Notes: a model not told the origin generated them from the sequence alone. 64,000 nucleotides of DNA from Aralia elata (GCA_034770075.1 CM068377.1:58770275-58834274), one strand, 5' to 3'; counted from the first letter of the stretch, positions 23,617 through 35,045 are shown. A program made the numbers and translations.

Positions 23617-23726
23617 CTCGCCGGGGCGAGAATTCCCTTTTAAATTTTCTCGCCGGGGCGAGGATTCCCTTTGTAAATTTCTCGCCGGGGCGAGAATTTA
23701 CAGTTTATTTCTCTCGCCGGGGCGAG
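23617..23726. repeat. Second array of CTCGCCGGGGCGAG hairpins
   Basis: Four perfect copies at 23617-23630, 23649-23662, 23681-23694 and 23713-23726, spaced 32 bp apart each time, within AT-rich spacers. The 14-mer is the same as in the solo LTR at 9823-9985. Confidence 0.92.
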
Positions 23727-24624
23727 AGACTCGACAGTCATCTCCTACAGTCGCGAACCAGTGAAAACTTAGGCCAAATTTGGCCAAATTTTCCGAATTC
23801 TACCATCCAGTAAACAAATTAAACATACCCAGACATCATATATGATACAAAACATTTACCCAACATGTTTCTAATCAATCTAAGCATTATAAAACACATA
23901 ATCAACCAATTTAAAACCAAAAATTCACTGTTAAAACCAAATATTCAAGTCTTAACCATTCTCATGAAATTCAACTCTGTAAATTCATTTTTCAACCAAT
24001 TAAAACCATTCTTCTTGCATTATTCATGTATTTCATCACATAACCATAAATAATTATTAATTCACCGATTAATAACCAAATTGAATCATCAATTTTCATA
24101 CAAATATGTCATACATGAAATAAAGCTCTGTAAAACTAAGAACTCAATTCTAAAGCATGTTTTCATGAATTAATTCTTCAAACTAGTTTATAATCCCCAC
24201 ATAATCTCTAATACATGCTTACTAACAATTATAACCAAGTAATTCATGTATTTGTCATATAAATTCATATACAGTGAAATAAAAATCATATTCAGAGAAG
24301 TAAAATAATAAGGATATAATGAAGAACAAAACTAAAAGAATTATACCTTCAAGCTATATATAATTCTTAGCTAAGCACCTCCCTTCCTTCTCTTTCTCAA
24401 TTCTCTCTTTTCTCTCAACTCTCAAATTCACAGAGTTCTCTCTTAACTCTGTGTTTCTTCTTCTCTGTATATTCTTCCTTCTCTGTTCTTTCTCTTCTTT
24501 TTTTTTTTTACAACTGACGTAGTATAAAATATAAAATATAAAACTGATGAATAAAATAAAAACTGTTAATTAATATAATAACGTATAATCTAAATTAAAT
24601 CCATCAGTTATAAAATTTCAAAAG

Positions 24625-24757
24625 CCATAAGGCTTGTTTGGCAATTACAAATAAAATAATCTATTATTCTAAAGGTCTTAAGGCCTTGTTTGGTAAAACA
24701 CAAGTAAAATAACTCATTATTTCCAAACAAAGATCATAGGGCCTTGTTTGGTAAAAC
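24625..24757. repeat. Direct repeat of GGCCTTGTTTGGTAAAAC
   Basis: Three diverged copies start at about 24631, 24682 and 24739 (51 and 57 bp apart). Confidence 0.7.
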
Positions 24758-25140
24758 TATATTAAACACTTTCTCATTTATTTTAATAAATCATTATAAC
24801 ATAAAGTTTAAAATGTCACACTTCTAATTTAATTGAACTTATTATTAAATAAATTCAATTAAACCTTATCAACTCAAATAATAATTTCATTTAACAAATA
24901 ACAATAATACCAAATAAATCATTTATTCAAATAAACCTTTTCATCATCTAATTTAATTATTAAATTAAATTAGAATAAACATAACACATCACATTCAAAT
25001 AACATTTAACATTATTAACTCAACATATACCCACTTCACAAAAACTTAATAAATTATTTATTTAACTCAATAAATTAATAAAAATATTTATATAACTCAA
25101 TAAATATTTTTATTCAATCACAAAAATTGTATTCGTTACA

Positions 25141-26087
25141 ATTCCCCTTAGGTTTTAAATATAGTGCAACAATCGCCCCACTAAACCCTAACTATTATAC
25201 AACCCATAACTATCATTCTAGATTTAATATAACAGCAGCATTAAGAATTAGGGAATTAGATTATTCTAAGCAACAATCACACAATCAGGTATTATTTAAC
25301 TTGTCTTCCGATAATCATAGCAATACTCAAAAGCTTGTCCATAATCATGTATTACTAATTGTTACTTATGATCAAGTATAATATCATTTGTTTAATACTA
25401 TACCTTAATCTAGCAGATGATATAAATCAAATTAATCCAACTGACAACATTAAATCAATCAAATCAAATAGCATACAATCAGTTAAAGCAGATTATCAAG
25501 AATAAGCTTCATATAAGAAGGAATAAATAATGAATACTCAATTAAATCATTAATTGTAAATAAGGTTCAACATCCCTTAAAACTAAAAATAAAGTACTTA
25601 GCCTGATATGCTTCAACCTCGCCTCCAATCCTAGGGTTTGCAATTGTGTGTCAAGGAAGAAGTTCCTAAAACTTGGCTAATACCATCTATTTATAATCCT
25701 AGATCAAAGACATATAGTTCTAAGAAATAACAATCCCAATTACATTATAATTCCTCAGAGATTGCAAAAGATCTTAAAAATTTCCTGCCTGCCCGACTTG
25801 GCACGCGCCCCATGCGCCCGCGAAAAGCCCTCAACGTCGCAGCTTGCATTGAGAGCACCGCGGCTCAAGATCCAGTGTCGCGGCCTTTCCTTTTGAATGT
25901 CAGGCCTCTTAAGTTCCTACCTCTTTTCTCTTTTTCTCCTTGCGAGCCCATTTTGATCCTTTTTCTTCTTTTCAGCTCTAATTCCTCCTTAAATCAATAA
26001 ACACCTTCATAAGCTCATATACAGATAAAATATATAATAAAACTAAACATAAAAGAATCAAAATCATAAAATATTATGCACTTATCA
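25141..26087 (-). repeat. 5' LTR of pol-deleted Gypsy element, outer piece
   Basis: Continues the LTR after the insertion and ends ...ATTATGCACTTATCA, followed by the TSD AGACT. Minus-sense TATA motif at 25688-25695; GC cluster at 25799-25900. Confidence 0.88.
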
Positions 26088-27347
26088 AGACTGAATAACT
26101 CCTAATCCACTCTTCTACTCTGCGAGTAGGAAATCCACTAAGGATGTAGATTTCTTAGATCTGATACAACTGAACCACTTAGGTTCCTTTAAGTCACTAA
26201 GTCTCGAAATAGGGACACTCAGTTCAGATAACTAAGATCTCTTCAAGTCACTTAGACTTGGAAAATTGTCACTAAGACAATAAGCAACAGATGATTGAAA
26301 GTTGTTGTGAGGTGCTGCTAAGATTGCAATATACTTGTCTTCTTAGGTACTTAGCATCTTGAACAAGTAGTTCACTTTCGTAGAGTGGTCTATTAGAGCT
26401 CTGGCAGAGTTTCAGCTTGATTGTTCTTGTTATCGTTAGTTTGATTTGAAATCTATTTGCTCTTATATAGACCTCTTGAGAGCTTCCCATTACAAGGTTC
26501 CCGTTGTGCATTTAATGCTCAAATACTCCAAGATCCTTGATGTTGGCTTCTTAAGTTATTGTGTCAGCTTGCTTTATGGCTTTGACCTGTCACACCAGTC
26601 TGCAACTTCACCTACTACATGGGTGTTGTCGCTTTCGCCAAACTAGCTGTTAGACACAAACATGCTCTGATCTTCGATTTCAACTAAGGATGTTTGGTGA
26701 ATGCATTGGGCTCTTCAATCTGCAACGCTCTCATTGTCAGCCTACTGTCAGTTCTGACTTGCTCTACGAAATGAGTTAGTCGTAGAGTTTGATGAGGAAC
26801 ATAGAGTCTATGCTTGACTTTGCTCGATGTTCTGAGCTATACGCTCTACTCTATGACTGATTGCTCTACGAGTAGAGAGACACTCTACGATTGTGCTCTC
26901 TATGATCTCTCTACACTGAATGATCTTTAAGTCACTTTGTGATTTAAACTTTACTATACGATTTGGAGTGAACTCTGTAATCTGATAACTTGCTCTGCGA
27001 TCAACTTTTCACTATACAATCTTGACTGAGCTATGCGATCTTCTTTTCACTATACAATCTTAACTGAACTCTACCATAAGAGTGCAGGCTCTGCGATCTA
27101 ACACTTGATGCTCTACGAAGGGTATAGTTTACTTTGCAATCCATGCTAATACTACGAACTGGCAGAGTAACTATACGATTGTTTAACCTTATTCTTCAAT
27201 CAATCGAACTTATCATCTATACATCAATTTTAGCTCTTAAGATCAACCTAACAAATTTGATCTTTTCTATAAGTCCTTGTACATCATAATTTCATTAAGG
27301 ACTTTACAAAAGGCTACTAGTACAAATATACATTAATAATATTATCA
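26088..27347 (-). repeat. SIRE-like 5' LTR, outer piece
   Basis: Continues 17074-17354 and runs to the 5' terminus TGATAATATT (minus) at 27347. It is the inverted counterpart of the solo LTR at 27368-28834. It is rich in CTCTACGATC-type motifs (about 26760-27180) and has a minus-sense TATATAAG near 26461. Confidence 0.8.
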
Positions 27348-27519
27348 TATCATCATCAAATTTATTATGTTGACTCTAACAATGTATATTTGTACCAGTA
27401 GCTTTTGTAAAGTCCTTAATAAGAATATAATGTATAAGGACTTAGAATAGACAGATCAAACTTGTTAAGTTAATCTTCTCAGCTGAATAGATGTATAGAT
27501 GATAGGATTGAATCGATCG

Positions 27520-27860
27520 TATAATCAAATTGAATGATCGTAAAGCTACTCTGGCAAATCGTAAAGTCTATTAAAGATCGCAAAGTTAGCCATGCCATCA
27601 TAAAGCATTCAGTGCAAGATCGCAGAGTCTACCAGAACTTCATAAAGTAAAATTCAAGATCATAGATTTTCTAATAAAATCGCATAGTTCACTCTAAGAT
27701 CATAAGATGAAGCAAAGATCATAGAGTCTACTCAAAGATCGTAGAGAATAAATCATAGATCAGATTGTAGAGAGCCAATCGTAGAGTATAGAACGTTGAG
27801 TGAATCAAGCCCAATACTCTACGATCTCCATGAAACTCTACGATTAGTCAAAGTCATAGA
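27520..27860 (+). repeat. Cluster of GATCGTAGAGT-like motifs in LTR U3
   Basis: More than a dozen variants of GATC(G/A)(T/C)A(G/A)AGT spaced roughly 20-30 bp, all in the same orientation, 300-600 bp upstream of the TATA box. The inverted counterpart covers 26760-27180. Confidence 0.75.
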
Positions 27861-28152
27861 GTATGTCAAGTCTGACATGGGACTGACATTGAGGAGCCTT
27901 GCAGAGTAAAGAACTCGAGATATTTGTCGATCATCCTAAGTTTAAATTGAAGATCATATCGAGTTATGTCTAACAGCTAGTTTGGCGATGTGACATCACC
28001 CACGTGGTAGGTGTTGTAGTAATCAGATGTGACATATCAAAGCCGAAAGTAAGCTGACACAACCTCCTTGTAAGTCAACATCAGAGATCTTTTAGGATCA
28101 GAGCATTAAATACACAATGGCATCTTTGCAACGGGAAACTCTCGAGGTGGTC

Positions 28153-28160
28153 TATAAAAG
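28153..28160 (+). promoter_or_regulatory. TATA box of SIRE-like solo LTR
   Basis: TATAAAAG in the context TCTATAAAAGGGC, in the second half of the LTR, about 300 bp after the motif cluster. Confidence 0.6.
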
Positions 28161-28839
28161 GGCAAGAAGATTCAATCAAACAGTACGAAGAACGAATTAC
28201 AAAGTTGAACCTCTGCCCAAGTCTTAAGAGTTTTACTCTATGAAATTAGAACAACTTGTTCTGCTATGAAGTCCTTAAGAAGCCAAGTTCAGCACAACTT
28301 AGTAGCACCACGCACAATATCTTATCGACTGTGATTCGCTGGTTTTAGTGACCTATTTGTTACCGAGTCTAAGTGACTTGAAGAGTTCTAAATGACCTGG
28401 TCTTAATGACTCTCTGCCAAGTCTGTGTGACTTGAAGGAATCTGAATGATTCATCATTGTAATAGATCTTAGTGATCTGGTCTAAGTGACCCTCCCTGCA
28501 TCCTTAGTGGATTTCCTACTCATAGAATAGAAGAGTGGACTAGGAGTCTTTTATATTCCAAACCACTTAAGATTTGTTGTGTGATTTACTTTCCTGCATT
28601 TACATTTTTGTGTTTATATTCCATATTTGTTTGTGACTTATTTCTACAAGGAATAAATTCAGAGTTGAGATTTTTCTCTAATCTTTAAAGGGGTTTTCAA
28701 AATAATATTTCGCTGTGCATAAGTAATCTAACTAGCTTAATTAATTATCTGGTAATACATCTTTAAAAGAAAAACGTTTTAAAGATCTATTCAAGCCCCT
28801 CTTTCTAGATCTTTTGTGCCTTTGGGAAACAACATATTA

Positions 28840-29380
28840 TACTATAAAAGTATACTCAAACTTTCTCTGTGATATCCCGGAGTTTTCGAAAATTATTTTA
28901 ATAAAAGTAAGGTAAGAATTTAATAAATAAAATTCTTATTATGGGACGTATCGGTTTGAATTAATGTATAAATATATATGTGTTATATATATTTATGTGC
29001 TTTATGGGATAGATTTAATAGTTAATTTAAACATTTAAATTAATGGTTTAAATTAGCTAAGAAATGTAATAAAGAAGCCAAAAAGGTTAATTAATTTATA
29101 TTAATTAATTAAGGATGAGATAAATTATATTATAAGTTAATATAATTAATATGCCTTGTGTGGCAACCAATTAATCATAATGAATTAAATTTCATGTACG
29201 AGTTAATTAATTCACTTACTTAAAATTTGTGAATTAATGTATGTGTTTTGTTTTAATAAAAATGAGGGAGTTAATTAAACTCATTATTCTAATATATTAC
29301 ATATAAATGTAATATATTTATGTAATGGCTTAATATATAATATTATGCCAAATTGATATAATTAAATATCAAATGAAGAT

Positions 29381-29441
<61 letters not shown>

Positions 29442-29870
29442 TACACACATTGGAACTAAATTAGTAAATTAAAATCATATTTGAACAATGAATAGATATA
29501 TTAAATTTATATATTTAATATATAAATAGGTTGTTTCAAAACGATATATGGAAGGGAGAAACCAAATTAATTATGTCAATATTGGATGATGATTTTTTTT
29601 TAATTAATAGGATTATGATGCTAGGCTTTTATAAGCTCAGTGTATGATTCATCACATGCAATGATGCAAATGGGCGCATGCGTGGACAGGAAATTTGTAA
29701 ACTTTTGTGGATCAATACACCTATTTAACCCAAATACTTCCAAGCAATTCCCAAAATCTCTCCCAAATGTCTAATAGTAGGAATATAGAAATTCTTGTAG
29801 GACATGAAGGAGGAAAAATGAGGAGGCCACTACGAGACATGAGGAATAAAACAAGGAAGTGGTGCACACC
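28840..29870. other. AT-rich spacer, possible truncated LTR
   Basis: No gene. A sequence starting TGTGATATCCCGGAG at 28868 resembles a Gypsy LTR 5' end, and TATAAATAGG at about 29521-29530 could be its TATA box. No partner or TSD was found. It ends at the chromovirus TSD ACACC (29866-29870). Confidence 0.35.
29383..29448. repeat. (AT)n/(AC)n microsatellite
   Basis: About 24 AT units followed by AC units. Confidence 0.95.
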
Positions 29871-30402
29871 TGATGTAGGACAAATGGCGTTGGAGTTTGA
29901 GGAAGAGCTGGATAGAAAGAAGACTTCAAAGAAACGTGTGTAACCCTTCGGGTTCGGGCGTGTTCTGGGTTCGGGGTCGGATAAGTCTTCGGTAGATCGG
30001 ATATGGCGTCATGGCTTCGGGAGATCGGATATGGCGCCATGGCTTCGGGAGATCGTCAGATTAGATTTGTTTTAATTATTATTAGAATTGTTATTATTTT
30101 TAGTAAGTAAATCCATTTATGGTAGTAGAGTTTAATTAGGAAGTGGATTCTTTATGGTAATAGAAGTTTAATAGGAAGTTAGATACTCTTTAGGATTTAG
30201 TTTCCATAATTGTAGGAATTCTATTATAGATTGGAAAGGAAGTCTGTTAGCTATAAAAACTCGGCTTGTGGGTTGAAATTATAGATTTATTATTCATTGA
30301 TTAATAAAATTAGAGTTATTTCTCTTATTTTCTCTGGTGGATTCCAGTTTATGTGTTCTTAGAATTTACGCTGGTAAATTTTTATACTTCCGTTCTGCGT
30401 CA
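29871..30402 (+). repeat. 5' LTR of chromovirus
   Basis: 532 bp; pairs with 61612-62119. A TATA motif TATAAAAA is at 30252-30259. Confidence 0.92.
30252..30259 (+). promoter_or_regulatory. TATA box of chromovirus 5' LTR
   Basis: TATAAAAA in the context GCTATAAAAACTCGG. The 3' LTR copy near 61973 is altered to TATAATTAAAAA. Confidence 0.55.
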
Positions 30403-30404
30403 AT

Positions 30405-30416
30405 TGGTATCAGAGC
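30405..30416 (+). other. Primer binding site (tRNA-iMet)
   Basis: TGGTATCAGAGC, two bases after the LTR end. It matches the initiator methionine tRNA 3' end fully. Confidence 0.9.
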
Positions 30417-30436
30417 CAAGGATTTTGCCTTGTTCG

Positions 30437-31838
30437 ATAGCCAACAACGAAGGCGGTAGAGGTAACCCTGACGACGATGATCGTAGGGATGCCGAATTAT
30501 GGGCAGCGATTGATGAACACTGACAGTCGGTGGCGAGGGTGGAGACCTTGTTACAACAACTGTTACTACAACAGCCCAATCCTAACGGACCTGACCAACC
30601 CAACAGACTTAGACCCGAGGGAGTTGCCCTTGGACCTCCTGGAGGAGCACCTCAGCCTGGAGCAGCAAGACATGAACGGTTCGAAGTAATGAGTGATGAA
30701 GATTCCGATGAGGAATTTGTAGGAAACCGAAGAAACCCTCAACAAAACCGAAATCAAAATCAACCTGATTATAGGATACGTGCAGACATACCCCTATTCC
30801 ATGGAAAATTACAGATTGAAGAATTCTTGGATTGGATCTCGGAGGTGGAGAGGTTCTTCGAGCTAACTGAAGTCCCAACAGATTGGCAAGTTAATTTGGT
30901 AGCATACAAGCTGAGAAGTGGGGCCGCTGTTTGGTGGGAGAAGTTACAGATGGATAGGAGATGACAAGGCAAGACACCCATACGATCTTGGAGGAGGATG
31001 AAACAACTAATGATGGATAGATTCTTACCCCCTGATTATGAATAATTTATTTTTCGAAGTTATCAAAATTGTGTGCAAGGGTAACCGAACTGTAACAGAT
31101 TATACTGAGGAGTGGACTAGATTGTTAGTTCGTAACAATCTAAATGAGATTGAAGGACAACAGGTTTCCAGATATTTGGAAGGATTGAACCCCTACATTC
31201 GTGACAAAATCGGGCTACAAGTGATTTGGACGGTGGATGAGGCGCACAACATGGCCTTGAAGGCTGAATTAATAGAGAAAACTTCTGATTTCCTTACTTT
31301 AAGAAAGAGGTGGCGGAGACATCTAATGCTATGGCAAACAGAAATTGGTTCACATCAAACGATGGGAGGAATCAGCCTAAAATTATTTCCGATTAGGCCC
31401 AAAGGGGTTCGGGTTCTACTAATAATCCTGTGGGGGCATGACCGACAGGTACAACGATAAAGGAAATTCCGAGAACACCAATCCGTATGCTAAAACCGGA
31501 GGTTTTAAGTGCTACCAATGCGGCCAACCAGGCCATCGCTCAAATGAGTGCCCGACCAGGAAATCAGTGAATTTCGTAGGTACCGAGGAAGATGATGAGG
31601 TTGTTCAGTATGCTGAGGAAGGAACAGACATGGACGATGAAGTAGAAATAGCAGAGGAACACGGAGAACATGTAAACTGTGTGATTCAGCGAGTCATGTG
31701 TTCAACGAAGCTGGAGGATTCATCGCAAAGAAACAACATCTTTAAAGCATACTGCAGTATTCGGGGAAAGATTTGTGACATAATTGTTGACAGTGGAAGC
31801 TGCGAGATATTTGTGTCAAGAAGACTGGTGGAACATCT
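30437..31838 (+). pseudogene. Chromovirus gag and protease, 5' part
   Basis: Gag homology begins at about 30437, where the first codon is ATA rather than ATG. Features in order: acidic N-terminus; a Gly/Pro-rich region (ALGPPGGAPQPGAARH); DIPLFHGKLQIEEFLDWISE; YKLRSGAAVWWEKLQ; the Gag core to about 31290; zinc knuckle CYQCGQPGHRSNEC at about 31510-31553; and the protease active site IVDSGS at about 31783-31800. In-frame stops lie at 30521, 30962 and 31043, and a frameshift lies between 31290 and 31438. The protease is cut after RRLVEHL by the Copia insertion at 31839 and resumes at 58624. All three nonsense codons fit single C-to-T changes. Confidence 0.85.
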
Positions 31839-32434
31839 TGTTAGGTTTGTATATAGCGCAAACATGCAATCAAATTACATAAATAGTGCGGAAGCACGAT
31901 AAAAACGGATTTTAAAATTTTTCTTACAAACCATCACCATGATCATCCATGTGCTCAATTATCAATTAAACGAAAGAGATAAAGTATGAGAATCATACCC
32001 TTGTAGAACCATGCTTCCACAGGTACGAGTTCACCTCCAAATCCTTCGCGTTCTTCTCAAATTCCATCGATGAGATTCCTTCCTTTGATCAATGTTAGCC
32101 ACCCAAGTGTTTGGCCTCTAGAAGTGACCCACCAAGGAATAATAGTTGTTTAAGAAGATGGGTGTTGGCAAAACCCTAGTTTCTATCTCTATAGAAATTG
32201 CAAGTACTCTCTCTCTCCAATTCTTATGGAAGAATGTGTAACTGTCTAACCCTAAATCATGATAAGACTCCTCTTATTTATAGATATAGGGAACCCTCCT
32301 AAACTATTTAGGATTAGGGTTTGTATTTTAATTAAACTCCTTTAATTAATTAAACTCCTACTCCAATTAGGAATTTATAAGAGAGTACTTCTATTAATTA
32401 ATTCACAATCCCTATTAGGAATTAAATAATAGTA

Positions 32435-32474
<40 letters not shown>

Positions 32475-33668
32475 GACTCCTCTTATTAATTTATATTTAA
32501 TATTTCCAAAATATTAAATAATAAATATTAAGCTATTTAATTTATTCTATCTCCATAGATTAAATTAAATATACTTAACTTATTATTACGATTATGCCAT
32601 TTACTTCTTAAATAAATATTTTCCTTTTGCGGTGTGACCCTTTAGGTTCTCCATATTAAACCGGTTGTGAATAAATCAATTAGAACAATTCTAATTTTAT
32701 TTAAATAAATAAATTAAACTATTTAATTCATTTAAATAAATAATATTTATTCTACAATAAGGGTAAGCCCCCTTAGCGATCAACGACTTTCCAGATAATA
32801 TAGATTTCAACATTAATCATAAAAGAACCTTTTAGTGAATAGTTACCGTACAATTCAATCCTTCTACCATACAATGTCCCAATTAAATATAAGACATGGA
32901 ATTACTGTCAAGTCTTATTTTATTTAATTATATGTATTTCGATTCTCAAATGCACAACTCTGATAATGCAAATTAGAAACTCATTTCTAATTTCATTCTG
33001 CTTTGGCCAAAGACTTCTAAGTCGTCATTTATCGAATCACATAGGATATTCTCTCCTTTTACTAGAAGTGGTAGATTCTTTGTTGACCATTCACCTATCT
33101 CCATGTACAACTTATTATACCCAATCATACCCTTTGATATACCCTAAGGGTCTTAAGGGATATGTCAAAGTATAACTCATCACACACAAGATATTATAAT
33201 GATCTCAAGTCCAATGATCACTTGTACTACTATCACTAGAGGAATTCCTATTGACAGGCGAGTAAAACTCCATTAGGTATTCCTTAGCGAGCCACGTTCA
33301 GTGAACTTATTCTCTAATAAGCACCTACATACTTACTTTAGTGTCTCAACACAAATGATTATGAGATCAATCATCCTCTTCATAAGAGCAAGCAACGTAT
33401 GTACTAATTTATCCGGATTCACTAATCCCCTTTTTAGTAATCTAACGATTAGGAACGATTTTAGTTTGTGAGCTATATAGAATTTAGATCTCATTAGCAT
33501 GATCACCATCATGATTCTAAAAGCATTGCTCAAAACTATGGGTTTATCACATTTAATATAACAGCACCATGTAGATAAAGTAAAATGCCTTTAACAACCG
33601 AATAAGATTACAAAGTATATGCTACATCATATCAAATATATGATTGGCTTGTGTGCATACTACTTTCA
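31839..33668 (-). repeat. 3' LTR of nested Copia (left on map)
   Basis: 1830 bp, matching 56810-58618 and 1-1508. A minus-sense TATAAATA lies at 32275-32282. It has an expanded (AAT)n run at about 32418-32472 compared with the other copy. Confidence 0.92.
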
Positions 33669-33685
33669 ATCTGCCACTTGCACTA
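33669..33685 (-). other. Polypurine tract of nested Copia
   Basis: Minus-strand AGTGCAAGTGGCAGATT, the form usual in plant Copia elements (AGTGCAAGTGGGAGATT), directly before the 3' LTR. Confidence 0.85.
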
Positions 33686-35045
33686 AAGCCAATCGTCATG
33701 GTATCTAATACCCTTCTTCTCTAAGTGACGATCATCCTGTTGTTTGGATAAAGCTTCAGTAAATGGATATGCAATGTTGTTCTTGAGAGTCCACTATCTC
33801 TATAGTGACTTCTCCTCTTTCAATGATTCCACTAATCAAATGAAAGTGCCGCAACACTTGTTTGAATCCAAGATGAGACTTAGGAACTATTCCTAGTTCT
33901 GTAATGAACTTTTCATCCAAACAATCAAACTTGCAGCTTCATTTATAGCTATATACTTTGTCTTTGTCACTAAACCAGCAATGCTTTGCTGTTTGGAATT
34001 TTTCCAATTCACTGCACCACCTTTCAAGGTAACGATTTACCTTAAAGTGGATTTGTTAGTCTGAAAAACTTGAGTCTGTTTAGTCCTCTAGTTTTAATTC
34101 AGACCTACCATGAATCATGATCACATCTTCAGTACCGGTTAAGTACCTAAAGATGTTTATCACTGTCTTACAGCGATCTTCTCTAGAATATGATTGATCA
34201 ACATCAGGCCTTGTATATTCACTGCATACATGATAGTAACTCATGCGATCTCTCTTTTAATTAGAGACAATTTTAGAGAGATACACTCCATGGCTCATCA
34301 TTATGAGACCTCTCTTGGAGTTTTCCATGCTAAACGCCTTTAGCATCGAATGAATATACATTCATTGGGTCAAGCCGAGCATCCTTTTAAATCTATCTAT
34401 ATAGATTTGTATCCCCAATTTATAGGATGCTCCTCCTAAGTCATTCATGAAGGAATGTTTAGACAATTTTATCTTTACTGATTGTAGCATTGGTGTGTTA
34501 TTCCTTGTCAGTAGTATATCAACATATAATACCAAGAATGTCACAGCGCTCCCACTGACCCTTTTATACACACAAGTTTCATTCTCATTTTTGATAAAAT
34601 GAAACTCTTTTGATTGTCTCATCAAAATGAATGTTCCATCTTTGAGAAGCTTGTATCAATCCATAAATGGATCATTGCAGCTTATATACACGATTTGCTT
34701 CAACCTTTGAAACAAATTCCTCTGGTTGTATCATACATACATTCTCCTCAAGTCTTCATTGAGGAAGGACGTCTCCACATCCATTTTGCCAGATTTTGTA
34801 ATAAGCTGCAATTACAAGCAAAATCTAAATGGACTTGAGCATTACCCGGTAATAAGGTTTTATCACAGTCAACTCCTTGACTATATTTGAAACCTTTTAA
34901 ACAGGTCTGGTCTTATAGGTCTCTACCTTGTCATTTGCCCTAGTCTTTCTCTTAATGACCCATATACACCCTTTAGGCACTATGCCTTTCGGTGGAGTAA
35001 CCAGATTCTATACTTGGTTCTCATACATGGAGTCCATTTCGGATT
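33686..35045 (-). pseudogene. Nested Copia RT and RNase H
   Basis: Minus-strand blocks in several frames: a WVIKRK-like segment near 34970, a YGL-QAS-type block near 34660, CVYKRVSGSAVTFLVLY then YVD-ILL near 34520, and LGIQIYIDR near 34400. RNase H pieces follow (GGAVNWKNSKQ-like near 34020 and AAKEAVWMKKFI-like near 33930), and the usual C-terminal YHDDWL lies just before the PPT at about 33700. In the catalytic box one of the two Asp codons is missing, so RT would be dead even without the many stops. Would have made and degraded the RNA-DNA hybrid. Confidence 0.75.

Larger units (their letters stand above)
22300..25140. mobile_element. 2.84-kb solo LTR of an unassigned family
   Basis: It begins TGTGACACCCC and ends TTCGTTACA. 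It lies between two copies of ATTCC (22295-22299 and 25141-25145), exactly where the host LTR is interrupted. It has no internal reading frame, PBS or PPT, so it looks like one large solo LTR. Long Gypsy LTRs with TGTRAC-type ends are common, but I cannot assign the family or orientation. It contains the hairpin array at 23617-23726, a CT-rich tract (24360-24500) and a direct repeat at 24625-24757. Confidence 0.75.
17355..26087 (-). mobile_element. Pol-deleted (non-autonomous) Gypsy element with gag
   Basis: LTRs start TGGGAGYTGTCG and end TTATGCACTTATCA. The TSD AGACT is at 17350-17354 and 26088-26092. In minus orientation the order is 5' LTR (26087-25141 plus 22299-21943), PBS, gag, a short pol remnant, conserved stem-loops, PPT, 3' LTR (18606-17355). 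The internal region is only about 3.3 kb and has no RT, RNase H or integrase. Its gag and the protease-RT linker are Athila/Tat-like. Confidence 0.87.
1509..27347 (-). mobile_element. SIRE-like Ty1/Copia retrotransposon, minus strand, interrupted
   Basis: This is the oldest layer of the left nest. Its pieces in element order (minus strand) are: 5' LTR at 27347-26088 and 17354-17074, PBS at 17071-17060, gag from 17019, zinc knuckle, protease to 14416, then the GAG-pre-integrase segment at 1622-1509. The gaps are filled by a pol-deleted Gypsy element (17355-26087) and an Athila-like element (1623-14410). The integrase, RT and 3' LTR would lie beyond 1508, where another Copia LTR interrupts it. 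Lineage is inferred from gag and the linker (VWVPKGT-like and GPKQI motifs), which resemble SIRE-type elements. Confidence 0.75.
27368..28834 (+). mobile_element. Solo LTR of the SIRE-like Copia family
   Basis: 1467 bp from TGTTGACTCTAAC to GGGAAACAACA, flanked by TATTA at 27363-27367 and 28835-28839. It has no PBS or coding sequence on either side. It is homologous, in inverted orientation, to 17074-17354 plus 26088-27347. It carries many GATCGTAGAGT-like motifs (27520-27850). Confidence 0.88.

Noticed and set aside
29707..29943. 78-codon ORF across the chromovirus insertion point
   Set aside because: It joins target DNA to the coding tail in the LTR by chance.
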